From RGIG1995 sp045587445 (GTDB taxonomy: Bacteria > Bacillota > Clostridia > Oscillospirales > CAG-272), in contig JAZNCH010000027.1 of the NCBI GenBank assembly GCA_045587445.1, positions 1-33,944 of the forward strand: a DNA stretch of 33,944 nt, read 5' to 3'. The translations under genes were made by a program, and so were the position numbers. The notes beneath the pieces are model-generated. The model saw only the letters and a list, made by a program, of their open reading frames with translations. It was not told the origin of the DNA and made no database searches. This document shows, piece after piece, positions 13,994-21,239 of this stretch; within the stretch, counting starts at the first letter, position 1, and each line of letters begins with the position of its first letter.

Positions 13994-14710
13994 TTATTCG
14001 TGTCTGGGGTCGATATACTTAACAGCGTCAGCAAAACGTCCGTAAGTACCCATAGACTGTTTGTAAGCTTCGTTGGGTTCAACACCCTTTTTGATGAGGT
14101 CGGTCATCTTGCCGAGAGAAACGAATTCGTAACCGATAACTTCGTTGTTTTCGTCAAGAGCCATTCTGGTGCAGTAACCTTCGGTCATTTCGAGGTAACG
14201 AACGCCTTTAGCCTTTGTACCGTACATTGTACCAACCATTGAACGAGCACCTTTACCGAGGTCTTCCATACCTGCGCCGATAACCAAGCCGCCTTCTGAG
14301 AAAGCAGACTGAGTTCTACCGTATACAATCTGGAGGAAGAGTTCGCGCATAGCTGTGTTAATAGCATCGCATACCAAGTCAGTGTTAAGTGCTTCGAGAA
14401 GAGTTTTGCCGGGAAGAATTTCTGCTGCCATAGCTGCTGAGTGAGTCATACCCGGGCAACCGATAGTTTCAACGAGAGCTTCCTCAATAATACCGTTTTT
14501 AACGTTAAGAGAGAGCTTACAGCCACCCTGCTGAGGAGCACACCAGCCGATACCGTGTGTATAACCGGAAATATCGGTGATCTGTTTAGACTGAACCCAT
14601 TTACCTTCTTCGGGAATGGGAGCAGGACCGTGATCGCACCCCTTTGTGACACAACCCATGTGAGCAACTTCAGTACTCATGGCGTATTCACAAGAAAATT
14701 CTTTGCTCAT
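13994..14710 (-). CDS. NifU-like iron-sulfur cluster assembly scaffold protein
   Basis: 238 residues. The IscU/NifU-type core lies around 55-130: GIGWCAPQQGGCKLSLNV, then VETIGCPGMTHSA, with Cys57, Cys64 and Cys85. The N-terminus adds MGCVTKGCDHGP (Cys20, Cys25). The C-terminal half is longer than IscU and is typical of the clostridial form encoded beside GGGtGRT proteins. It probably holds an Fe-S cluster for its operon partner rather than serving general assembly (inference). AAGGAG lies ahead of the ATG; 42 bp separate it from pduL. Confidence 0.87.
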   Translation of the reverse strand: MSKEFSCEYAMSTEVAHMGCVTKGCDHGPAPIPEEGKWVQSKQITDISGYTHGIGWCAPQQGGCKLSLNVKNGIIEEALVETIGCPGMTHSAAMAAEILPGKTLLEALNTDLVCDAINTAMRELFLQIVYGRTQSAFSEGGLVIGAGMEDLGKGARSMVGTMYGTKAKGVRYLEMTEGYCTRMALDENNEVIGYEFVSLGKMTDLIKKGVEPNEAYKQSMGTYGRFADAVKYIDPRHE

Positions 14711-14752
14711 GATTAAATCTCCTTATATAAGATGTTTTTTAAAATTCGTAAA

Positions 14753-15325
14753 TTATTTAACGATTTCGCCGTAGCAAACACCGAAAGCGCAAGCAGCGTT
14801 AGCTTCGTCGGTATCGATGTGCATAGCGGGAGCGAACTTTTCGCTCACTCTGATAACAACGTCATCAAAAATAGTTGTTCTTTCGGAATCAATTTTAACC
14901 TTAACGATTTCCTTATCCTGAACGTTGAACTGAGCAGCAGCTTCGGGAGTAAGGTGGATGTGTCTCTTAGCGATAATAACGCCTTCGTTAAGCTCAACCT
15001 CGCCTGCGGGGCCAACGAGCTTAAGACCGGGAGTAGCTGCAACGTCGCCGCTTTCACGAACGGGAGCAGAAACGCCGAGGGTACGAGCGTCGGTGAAAGA
15101 AATTTCAACCTGAGTAGCAGGACGAGCTGGACCGAGAATGATTACGTTAGCAATTTCTTTCTTAGGACCAACGAGATTAACTCTTTCTTCGCAAGCGTAC
15201 TGACCGGGCTGGCTGAGTTCCTTTTTGTTTGTGAGTGTAGCACCCTTACCGAACAATGCTTCGATGTGTTCTGCGGAAAGGTGTACGTGTCTGGCAGATG
15301 TTTCAACAAGAACTTTGTTATCCAT
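14753..15325 (-). CDS. pduL: PduL-type phosphate acyltransferase
   Basis: 190 residues. It has the two beta-barrel halves of PduL with zinc ligands in SARHVHLS (His13, His15) and AKRHIHLT (His122, His124), and the closing MHIDTDEANAA (His169). The enzyme exchanges CoA and phosphate between acyl-CoA and acyl phosphate (propionyl or acetyl), feeding ATP formation through a kinase. There is no N-terminal helix for microcompartment targeting, so it should be a free cytosolic enzyme replacing Pta. CGGAGG precedes the ATG. It is the first gene of the operon with the NifU-like and GGGtGRT genes. Confidence 0.9.
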   Translation of the reverse strand: MDNKVLVETSARHVHLSAEHIEALFGKGATLTNKKELSQPGQYACEERVNLVGPKKEIANVIILGPARPATQVEISFTDARTLGVSAPVRESGDVAATPGLKLVGPAGEVELNEGVIIAKRHIHLTPEAAAQFNVQDKEIVKVKIDSERTTIFDDVVIRVSEKFAPAMHIDTDEANAACAFGVCYGEIVK

Positions 15326-15385
15326 TACTATTATCCTCCGTTTTTATAGAAAAAATTAAATTTTGAATAATTCCAATCAAAAATA

Positions 15386-15414
15386 ATTATACTATAAAAA
15401 ACCAAAATTGTAAA
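15386..15414 (-). promoter_or_regulatory. Sigma-A promoter of the pduL operon
   Basis: Minus strand TTTACA (15414-15409), 17 bp, TATAAT (15391-15386). It lies 60 bp upstream of the ATG. Confidence 0.7.
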
Positions 15415-15418
15415 TAGG

Positions 15419-15442
15419 AATAAACATTTTTTTATGTTTATT
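15419..15442. promoter_or_regulatory. Inverted repeat before the TepA gene
   Basis: AATAAACAT, 6 T, ATGTTTATT. It may be a leader hairpin or an operator between divergent genes. No convincing plus-strand promoter is seen for the downstream gene. Confidence 0.35.
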
Positions 15443-15465
15443 TTAAAATATGGGGGAGAAAAAAT

Positions 15466-16179
15466 ATGTCAGACATACAAAATAACGAAAATGAAAACCA
15501 AAGTGAAGCATTAGAAAAAGAAAAAGTCGAAAATTTGCAGCTTGAGAACGTAAAAATGAGTAATTCCATAACCACGACGGGCGATGGAGTTACGATACAC
15601 TGTATGACGGTAATCGGGCAGATAGAGGGACATTATATATTGCCCAACGACCAAAAAGCGACTAAGTACGAACAGATAATACCGCTTTTAGTGTCTGTTG
15701 AGGAAAGCGACGAAATAGACGGATTGCTTATAATACTAAACACGGTAGGGGGAGACGTTGAAGCAGGACTTGCACTGTCGGAAATGATAGCGAGTATGAG
15801 TAAGCCGACAGTATCAATAGTCCTCGGCGGCGGACATTCGATAGGCGTACCCCTTGCAGTATCGGCGAAGAAGTCTTTTATAGTTCCGTCTGCGACAATG
15901 ACCGTACACCCGGTAAGAACTACGGGGCTTGTCGTCAGCGCACCGCAGACCTATAACTATTTTAATCGTATGCAAGACAGAATATTAAAATTTATTGAAG
16001 CTCATTCGAATACGTCGGCTGACAGATTACGTGAAATGATGCTTGCAAAAGACGAACTTGCGACCGATATGGGTACGGTGCTTGAGGGCAAAGAAGCGGT
16101 TGAATGTGGACTGATTGACGAAGTCGGCGGACTCAATGAAGCAATACGCACTCTGCGCGAAATGGCAAAGAAAGATTAA
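15466..16179 (+). CDS. ClpP-family serine protease, TepA-like
   Basis: 237 residues. The ClpP/crotonase-like fold begins after a polar N-terminal stretch of about 35 residues. The nucleophile is Ser125 in GGGHSIGVPLAV and the general base is His148 in TVHPVRTTG; Asp201 in ATDMGT could complete the triad. The G-G-D-V-E-A segment (95-100) is the oxyanion region. This is the TepA (YmfB) type found in sporulating Firmicutes, implicated in spore/translocation-related proteolysis. GGGGGAG lies before the ATG. The stop codon lies inside a dispersed repeat. Confidence 0.87.
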   Translation: MSDIQNNENENQSEALEKEKVENLQLENVKMSNSITTTGDGVTIHCMTVIGQIEGHYILPNDQKATKYEQIIPLLVSVEESDEIDGLLIILNTVGGDVEAGLALSEMIASMSKPTVSIVLGGGHSIGVPLAVSAKKSFIVPSATMTVHPVRTTGLVVSAPQTYNYFNRMQDRILKFIEAHSNTSADRLREMMLAKDELATDMGTVLEGKEAVECGLIDEVGGLNEAIRTLREMAKKD

Positions 16180-16260
16180 CCTACTTTCTTTTAAGGAAAG
16201 CCCTACTTTCTTGAAAGAAAGTAGGCAAAGAACTTTACCTCGCTTGGTTTGTGCTACTAT
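16177..16260. repeat. Dispersed repeat family II, copy B
   Basis: TAACCTACTTTCTTTTAAGG (16177-16196) plus AAAG is the exact reverse of 11257-11280. It is followed by a near-perfect palindrome, CCTACTTTCTT-GA-AAGAAAGTAGG (16202-16225), and by the 47-bp unit 16214-16260, which recurs at 16338-16384. Confidence 0.75.
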
Positions 16261-16281
16261 CATTATTTGTACAAACCCAAA

Positions 16282-16325
16282 GGCTCCCACTTTGGGGGAG
16301 CTGTCGGCGAAGCTGACTGAGAGGG
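16282..16325. repeat. Double-hairpin repeat of the GGCTCCC...GGGGGAGCTG type
   Basis: CTCCCAC-TTTG-GGGGAG forms one hairpin, and GTCGGC-GAA-GCTGAC the next. Sequences of this kind, ending in CTGAGAGGG or CTGAGGGGG, are recalled as very common dispersed elements in gut Clostridia genomes; this was not checked. It sits between the two direct copies of family II, as if inserted. Confidence 0.7.
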
Positions 16326-16337
16326 CTTCTTTTAAGG

Positions 16338-16384
16338 AAAGAAAGTAGGCAAAGAACTTTACCTCACTTGGTTTGTGCCACTAT
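16338..16384. repeat. Dispersed repeat family II, copy C
   Basis: Direct repeat of 16214-16260 with about three mismatches (for example CTCGCTTGG versus CTCACTTGG). Confidence 0.8.
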
Positions 16385-16422
16385 TTGTTATAACGTCTTA
16401 GTAAAAGTTTTTGCGGGAGTTA

Positions 16423-16459
16423 AAGAGGGAGCTTTTTTCAAAAAGCTCCCTCTTGTTTT
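16423..16459. terminator. Bidirectional terminator
   Basis: AAGAGGGAGCTTTTT (16423-16437) and AAAAAGCTCCCTCTT (16440-16454) pair over 15 bp, then GTTTTT. The stop codon of the minus-strand FkbM gene lies in its loop. Confidence 0.85.
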
Positions 16460-17511
16460 TCAATTGCGTACAAATTCAAATCCCAGGCGGGAACATATTT
16501 GAATTTACGTAAATATAGTTTATAGTTTGGATTAAGTTCGTTTATAAGCAGGGGCAAATCGAAGAGGTCTTCGTTACGGTGATAAACCGAAACGAGCAGG
16601 TCGGGTGAACAATTTGTAATGGTGTTCTTACTGCCAAGAAGAGCTTGTCTTTCTGCACCCTCGACGTCGTATTTGATATAATCTGCCAAACCGTTACATA
16701 TACCGTCAACGGTTTTTGCTTCAATATCTACTGTCTTTTTGGAGTTAAGCGAAAAAGGATTAGCGTTTCTGTTACCGCTTGAATCAAAGCTGAGAACCGT
16801 ATTTTCATTCCAAGAAGCCGCATTTATGGGAGCTACCCTTGAATCAATTTCGGAAAATACCGACAGTTTTTTGAAGTTACGTTTATCAGGCTCCATAGCG
16901 TAAATTTTACTAATATTTTCGCATCTGTAAATTATTTCTTTTGCGGTATCGCCGTTGTAAGCTCCGCAGTCCACGCATATTTTATAGGTGTTGGGCGAGA
17001 GAATATTATTCCAAGCTTCGTCGGGAACGGTTTCAATTTCTTTAAGATAGGCGATTTTCCCCGTGAGCTTATATTTTATAACGTTGTCAAACACATTTTT
17101 TGAAATATCGTCTGCAAGTAAGTCTCTTGCTTTATCAAGGCTTTCTTTGTGTGTCAAATAGTAATCAAAATTGAAAGTGCCGTCTCCGGTTACGGGAACG
17201 TCGGGGGCGTACATTTCATACTTTTCGTCAAGCGAGTAAAACCAATCAAGAATGTTATCAAGACTCGATGCGAAAGAGAGGATTATAATAAAGCTGTTAT
17301 ATCTTTCTTTAATATCTCTAAAAGAAAGTACCGTTTTGCCGTGAAAAGAATGGCCTCTGACGAAGCCGTCGCTTGCGAAGAAATCGGCAACTTCAATACC
17401 GAGAGCGTTAAAACGTTCAAGAATTTTATCTGCACCGTTTCCCATACCGTACATAACGATAGGCTTATTTGTTTGTTGAAGATATTTCCAAAGGTCTTGC
17501 TTTACATTCAT
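16438..17511 (-). CDS. FkbM family methyltransferase
   Basis: 357 residues. An N-terminal nucleotide-binding-like region (YGMGNGADKILERFNALG, 21-38) precedes the methyltransferase domain. That domain starts at about 178 with CVDCGAYNGDTAKE (the SAM-binding motif), then AMEPDKRNFKKL, and later IKYDVEGAERQALLG. FkbM enzymes methylate hydroxyl groups of sugars and polyketides; the N-terminal half resembles those attached to surface polysaccharide or flagellar-glycan genes. No glycosyltransferase genes are nearby, so the substrate is open. GGAG precedes the ATG. Confidence 0.87.
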   Translation of the reverse strand: MNVKQDLWKYLQQTNKPIVMYGMGNGADKILERFNALGIEVADFFASDGFVRGHSFHGKTVLSFRDIKERYNSFIIILSFASSLDNILDWFYSLDEKYEMYAPDVPVTGDGTFNFDYYLTHKESLDKARDLLADDISKNVFDNVIKYKLTGKIAYLKEIETVPDEAWNNILSPNTYKICVDCGAYNGDTAKEIIYRCENISKIYAMEPDKRNFKKLSVFSEIDSRVAPINAASWNENTVLSFDSSGNRNANPFSLNSKKTVDIEAKTVDGICNGLADYIKYDVEGAERQALLGSKNTITNCSPDLLVSVYHRNEDLFDLPLLINELNPNYKLYLRKFKYVPAWDLNLYAIEKQEGAF

Positions 17512-17542
17512 TTTGTTAACTCCATAATAATATGTTACTTTT

Positions 17543-17571
17543 ATTATAAAGCTTTATTCTAATATTGTCAA
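17543..17571 (-). promoter_or_regulatory. Consensus sigma-A promoter of the FkbM gene
   Basis: Minus strand TTGACA (17571-17566), 17 bp, TATAAT (17548-17543). Both hexamers match consensus. Confidence 0.85.
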
Positions 17572-17600
17572 AGATTTGTGAAAAAAATTGAAAATAAATA

Positions 17601-17629
17601 TTGTAGAAAAAAAGAAAGTATGATATAAT
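17601..17629 (+). promoter_or_regulatory. Extended -10 promoter of mrnC
   Basis: TTGTAG (17601-17606), 17 bp, TATAAT (17624-17629) preceded by TGA, an extended -10. The predicted start near 17636 rules out a translation start at 17633. Confidence 0.75.
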
Positions 17630-17662
17630 AACTTGAAAATACAAAAAGGGGAAGAAGATACT

Positions 17663-18052
17663 TTGAAGCCGGAAGAATTGAACGGAGCGACCTTAGCATA
17701 TATAGGAGACGCGGTTCTTGAGATAATGGTACGCTGTAAGGTTATCGAAAGCGGATTTACGAACGCAGGTAAACTGAATGAACTTGCGAGAGATTTTGTA
17801 AAGGCGACTGAGCAGAGCAAAGTTATTGATAATATTATCAACCTACTTGAAGAAGATGAAATGATATTTTTTAAGAGGGGAAAAAATGCTAAGGTAAACC
17901 ACCCGAAATCTGCGACGGCTGTTGAGTACAGCAGAGCGACAGGACTTGAAGCACTTTTTGCATATTTGTATATGAAGGGAAAAAAGGAACGCATCGAATA
18001 TTTATTTGAGACAGCTTACAAAGAACACATTAATAAAATTTTAAATAAATAA
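17663..18052 (+). CDS. mrnC: Mini-ribonuclease III
   Basis: 129 residues from a TTG codon at 17663, with AAGGGG about 11 bases upstream. This gives MKPEELNGATLAYIGDAVLE, the normal start of the family. The catalytic Asp is in YIGDAVLE, with a second acidic residue in EALFAYLY. Mini-RNase III is an RNase III domain without the RNA-binding domain that trims the ends of 23S rRNA precursor. The motif HPKSATAVEYSRATGLEALF is typical. An in-frame TTG at 17633 would precede the transcription start. Confidence 0.9.
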   Translation: MKPEELNGATLAYIGDAVLEIMVRCKVIESGFTNAGKLNELARDFVKATEQSKVIDNIINLLEEDEMIFFKRGKNAKVNHPKSATAVEYSRATGLEALFAYLYMKGKKERIEYLFETAYKEHINKILNK

Positions 18053-18065
18053 GGAGAATAATATT

Positions 18066-18530
18066 ATGTGGGAAAAATTCAAGAAATTTGCATTTAAGGG
18101 CAATGTAATTGATATGGCAGTCGGTGTTGTAGTCGGCGGTGCATTCGGAAAGATCGTTACATCGTTGGTAAACGACCTCATCACACCATTGATAAGTCTT
18201 TTGACAGGCGGAGCAAACTTCAGTGAGCTTTTTGTTATACTTAACGCAAAGGGTGCTGATACTGCGGCTATCAAGACTATTGAGGCTGCAAAGGAAGCAG
18301 GTTTTGCAACTCTTAATTACGGTAACTTTATTCAGACTGTAATTGATTTCTTTATCATCGCTTTGTCAATATTTATGTTTGTATCTCTTATCCAAAAGGC
18401 AAGAGATATTTCAGAAGCAAAGAAGAAAGAAGAGGAAGAAGCTGCAAAGGCGGAAGCTCCCGCAGAACCCCCCAAGCCTACTGCAGAAGAACTTCTTACA
18501 GAAATACGCGACCTTCTCAAGAAACAATAA
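18066..18530 (+). CDS. mscL: Large-conductance mechanosensitive channel
   Basis: 154 residues. The N-terminal helix (MWEKFKKFAFKGNVIDMAVG) leads into TM1 with the Gly-rich pore segment (VVVGGAFGKIV), then a periplasm-side loop and TM2 (VIDFFIIALSIFMFVSLI). It ends in a charged helix with a K/E/A/P-rich linker. The channel releases solutes when the membrane is stretched by hypo-osmotic shock. The loop is of normal length and the C-terminal linker slightly long. AAGGAG precedes the ATG, 13 bp after mrnC. Confidence 0.95.
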   Translation: MWEKFKKFAFKGNVIDMAVGVVVGGAFGKIVTSLVNDLITPLISLLTGGANFSELFVILNAKGADTAAIKTIEAAKEAGFATLNYGNFIQTVIDFFIIALSIFMFVSLIQKARDISEAKKKEEEEAAKAEAPAEPPKPTAEELLTEIRDLLKKQ

Positions 18531-18554
18531 AGCGAAACTTTTGGGAGAATACAG

Positions 18555-19499
18555 ATGTTTAGAATTGGCGTAGATCTCGGTGGTACGAATATAGCTGTAG
18601 GTATTGTTGACAACGACAACAAAATTGTCGAAAAGGGTAGCGTTCCCACGAATGCAGGCCGTCATCCCGACGAGATTGTAAAAGATATTGCAGGATTGAT
18701 AACGGAATTGCTTGAAAAGAGTGATATAATTCCTTGCAGAGTTGAGCATATAGGCATTGCATCGCCCGGCTCTATCAACCCTGTAAACGGAATTGTTTGC
18801 CGTGCAACTAATCTTGGAATGATTGACTATCCGATTATTTCAAAGCTTCGCGAGCTTTTGCCCATAAAAAGAATCAAGCTTGAAAACGACGCAAATGCGG
18901 CGGCTTTGGGAGAAGCGGTAGCGGGTTCGGGCAAGAATGTTGACAAGTTTGTTATGGTAACGCTCGGAACAGGTGTCGGCGGCGGCATAATAATTGGCGG
19001 TAAGATTTATTCGGGATTTAATTTTGCCGGCGGAGAGCTTGGACACATGGTTATCGAGCATAACGGACGTCAATGCGGTTGCGGCAGAAGAGGCTGTTGG
19101 GAGACGTACAGCTCGGCTACCGGTCTTATCAATATGACAAAGGAACATATGTTACACAACCGTAATTCTGTTATGTGGAAATTGGTTGAAAATGATATTG
19201 ACAAGGTAAGCGGAAAGACCGCGTTTCAGGCGGCGGCGATGGGAGATATGACAGCCCGTGCGGTGTGTGCTGAATTTACTGACTATCTTGCTTGTGGTTT
19301 GATAAATATTATCAACATATTCCAGCCCGATATACTTAGCATTGGCGGCGGTATATCAAATGAGGGTGAGAATCTTTTGGCTCCATTGCGTGAGCTTGCA
19401 GACCGTCTTCAGTTTACAAACGCACATCCCGTAAAAACACAATTGAAAATAGCAGAGCTGAAAAATGATGCGGGCATAATCGGTGCGGCATCACTTTAA
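18555..19499 (+). CDS. ROK family glucokinase
   Basis: 314 residues. The ATP-phosphate loop is VDLGGTNIAVG; the catalytic Asp112 sits in LENDANAAALGE. The ROK zinc site is complete: His164 (GGELGHMVI) with Cys174, Cys176 and Cys181 (CGCGRRGCWE). It most likely phosphorylates glucose, as in the Gram-positive GlcK group, but N-acetylmannosamine or other hexoses cannot be excluded. It is 24 bp after mscL and the last gene before a terminator. Confidence 0.88.
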   Translation: MFRIGVDLGGTNIAVGIVDNDNKIVEKGSVPTNAGRHPDEIVKDIAGLITELLEKSDIIPCRVEHIGIASPGSINPVNGIVCRATNLGMIDYPIISKLRELLPIKRIKLENDANAAALGEAVAGSGKNVDKFVMVTLGTGVGGGIIIGGKIYSGFNFAGGELGHMVIEHNGRQCGCGRRGCWETYSSATGLINMTKEHMLHNRNSVMWKLVENDIDKVSGKTAFQAAAMGDMTARAVCAEFTDYLACGLINIINIFQPDILSIGGGISNEGENLLAPLRELADRLQFTNAHPVKTQLKIAELKNDAGIIGAASL

Positions 19500-19506
19500 A
19501 ACAATA

Positions 19507-19545
19507 ATGGCTATACACAGTCAAATCCCGTGTATAGCCATTTTT
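19507..19545. terminator. Rho-independent terminator after the ROK kinase
   Basis: ATGGCTATACAC (19507-19518) and GTGTATAGCCAT (19530-19541) form 12-bp arms, then TTTTT. It lies between convergent genes. Confidence 0.88.
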
Positions 19546-19570
19546 AAATTAAAAAATTGATAACAAATAA

Positions 19571-19813
19571 TTATTTATTGTCTTTCAGAGCAATGTCAAT
19601 AAGAATAGAACCGCAAAAGACAAGCGTAAAACTCATAACGGCATATTCAAGCATGGTGTAGGCAACGGCATACAGCCATGCTTTTTCGTTTTCGGGGGTG
19701 TTGAGCAGTAAAAATAATATGTAGAGAAAAACAAGAACCATAACCGCCGAGCAGATTTTAAAAAAAGTTAGCGACACTTTAGAGAGAGTAAGATTTTTTA
19801 TTTTATATATCAT
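19571..19813 (-). CDS. Small two-helix membrane protein
   Basis: 80 residues from the ATG at 19813, which has GAAAGGA upstream. Two hydrophobic segments (about 15-38 and 50-72) flank a short polar loop (NTPENEKAW). No family recognised. The upstream region contains tandem Spo0A-box-like sites on the same strand, so sporulation control is possible. Confidence 0.65.
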   Translation of the reverse strand: MIYKIKNLTLSKVSLTFFKICSAVMVLVFLYILFLLLNTPENEKAWLYAVAYTMLEYAVMSFTLVFCGSILIDIALKDNK

Positions 19814-19913
19814 AATATGTATCCTTTCAAATAGAATATATGTGTACAAAAGTATTATACAGTAAGTTTTAAGGAAAATCATTAGTGGACTTTTGGGGAA
19901 AATGGAAATATTT

Positions 19914-19932
19914 TTCGACATTTATCGACAAA
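19914..19932 (-). promoter_or_regulatory. Tandem Spo0A-box-like sites
   Basis: Minus strand TTTGTCGAT (19932-19924) and TGTCGAA (19920-19914). The shared cores are 10 bp apart, one helical turn, which is the usual spacing of paired 0A boxes (TGTCGAA core). Confidence 0.5.
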
Positions 19933-20024
19933 GTTGAGTATGAAAAGAAGAAAATTCAAGGAAAAAAGGATTAATTAAAAAAATGATGCGAATAATTTGA
20001 AAAAAATAAAAAATAAATAAAAAC

Positions 20025-20033
20025 TTTGTCGAA
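20025..20033 (+). promoter_or_regulatory. Spo0A-box-like site upstream of the DUF6514-like gene
   Basis: TTTGTCGAA, a perfect 0A-box core, about 20 bp before the -35 of the next promoter. With the tandem pair 100 bp away it forms an inverted AACTTTGTCGA arrangement. Confidence 0.5.
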
Positions 20034-20052
20034 TTTGTAAGACAACATTTTC

Positions 20053-20082
20053 TTTACTTTTGTAGTGGCGGTGGGGTATAAT
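20053..20082 (+). promoter_or_regulatory. Promoter of the DUF6514-like/tcdA unit
   Basis: TTTACT (20053-20058), 18 bp, TATAAT (20077-20082). Confidence 0.55.
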
Positions 20083-20118
20083 TGACACCCGCGCTAAAAA
20101 CATCTTCGGAGGTGCAGA

Positions 20119-20406
20119 ATGAAGACACATATAACGGATAATAGGCGGACAGAAGTAAAAGCGAGGAATAATATAGTTCTCGATTACAGCTTGATAATAA
20201 CCGATAAAAAGAATTGTGATTTATTTGAGGAAGAAAATATTTATTCGGTATTGATATTACAAATAGAAGACGGAATAACGACCGAATATGTGTTTTTGTA
20301 TGATATTGCAAGAGACAAAGAAAATGCGGTTGCAATATTGGACTTATTGGTTTATAATAATGTTATGCCAACAAATGCAAAGGACGTATTGGCAGACATT
20401 TTGTAA
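20119..20406 (+). CDS. Small cytosolic protein, DUF6514-like
   Basis: 95 residues. It has a beta-type N-terminal half and a C-terminal part with YVFLYDIARDKENAVAILDL and PTNAKDVLADIL, a pattern I associate with DUF6514 proteins of Clostridia (not verified). No signal or membrane segment. GGAGG is eight bases before the ATG. It is followed after 22 bp by tcdA. Spo0A-box-like sites upstream suggest expression linked to entry into sporulation. Confidence 0.75.
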   Translation: MKTHITDNRRTEVKARNNIVLDYSLIITDKKNCDLFEEENIYSVLILQIEDGITTEYVFLYDIARDKENAVAILDLLVYNNVMPTNAKDVLADIL

Positions 20407-20428
20407 AAAGGAATACGGAGCAGAAAAT

Positions 20429-21115
20429 ATGGATAAGAGCCGACTTGAAAGGCAGATAACAATTTTGGGAAGTAAAGCGACAGACAGGCTTATAGCTTCG
20501 TCGGTGATGATATTCGGAATAGGCGGAGTTGGAAGCTTTACGGCAGAAGCGATAGCAAGATGCGGTGTCGGTAAAATCGTTTTAGTTGATTTTGATACGG
20601 TTTCAGTTTCAAATATTAACCGTCAGCTTGTGGCAGATACGACGACGGTTGGATTGAAAAAGACAACGGTTATGGCTGACAGAATACGCAAGATAAATCC
20701 TGATTGTACGGTAGTCGAGAAGGATATTTTTGTAACTCCCGAAAATGCCGCCGATATAATATGCGGAGAAAAAGTTGACTACGTTGTAGATGCTGTAGAC
20801 AACGTTTCGGCAAAAATTGCGATAATTGAATATTGCAAGAATAATGATATAAAGATAGTATCTTCTATGGGGACAGGCAATAAGCTTGACCCTATGAAGT
20901 TTACGATAGGGGATATAAATCAGACGTCTGTTTGTCCGCTTGCAAGGGTAATGCGCCGAGAGCTTAAGGCTCGTGATATAAGAAATGTTGACGTATTGTA
21001 CAGCACCGAAGAACCGGTTGTAAAGGGTGAAAGAATTCCCGCATCTATTGCTTTTGTGCCGTCTGTTGCGGGACTGTTGTTGGCAAGACACGTTGTTTTG
21101 AAACTTACTGAATAA
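20429..21115 (+). CDS. tcdA: tRNA threonylcarbamoyladenosine dehydratase
   Basis: 228 residues, an E1/ThiF/MoeB-like fold. It starts MDKSRLERQITILGSKATD, and the nucleotide site is FGIGGVGSFTAEAIAR. The metal/adenylation region is DFDTVSVSNINRQLVA, then VDAVDNVSAKIAII. TcdA dehydrates t6A37 of tRNAs to the cyclic form ct6A using ATP, usually with a sulfur-transfer partner. The ATG at 20429 has CGGAG upstream; a longer open frame would overlap the previous gene without a ribosome site. Confidence 0.9.
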   Translation: MDKSRLERQITILGSKATDRLIASSVMIFGIGGVGSFTAEAIARCGVGKIVLVDFDTVSVSNINRQLVADTTTVGLKKTTVMADRIRKINPDCTVVEKDIFVTPENAADIICGEKVDYVVDAVDNVSAKIAIIEYCKNNDIKIVSSMGTGNKLDPMKFTIGDINQTSVCPLARVMRRELKARDIRNVDVLYSTEEPVVKGERIPASIAFVPSVAGLLLARHVVLKLTE

Positions 21116-21175
21116 TAAAAAATAATGTAAAGCTTTAAGTTTTCTCACTTAAAAAATGAAAATAATGATTTTTGT

Positions 21176-21205
21176 GTATAAGTTTATGAAATGCAGTCAA
21201 AAATA
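21176..21205 (+). promoter_or_regulatory. Sigma-F-like promoter of the M23 peptidase gene
   Basis: GTATA (21176-21180), 15 bp, GTCAAAAATA (21196-21205). This matches the forespore sigma-F pattern GYATA-N15-GGnnAnAnTW with one mismatch, 35 bp before the ATG. Confidence 0.5.
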
Positions 21206-21239
21206 GCTACAGAAAAATCAAATAAAAGGTGGGAAAACC

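Noticed and set aside
13070..15349. Long open frames on the plus strand opposite the GGGtGRT, NifU-like and PduL genes
   Set aside because: They are by-products of the biased codon use of the real minus-strand genes. They are Ser/Val/Asn-rich, lack ribosome sites and match no family.
17633..17662. Upstream TTG as start of mini-RNase III
   Set aside because: It would lie before the predicted transcription start, and the extra residues are not in the family. The TTG at 17663 has AAGGGG upstream.
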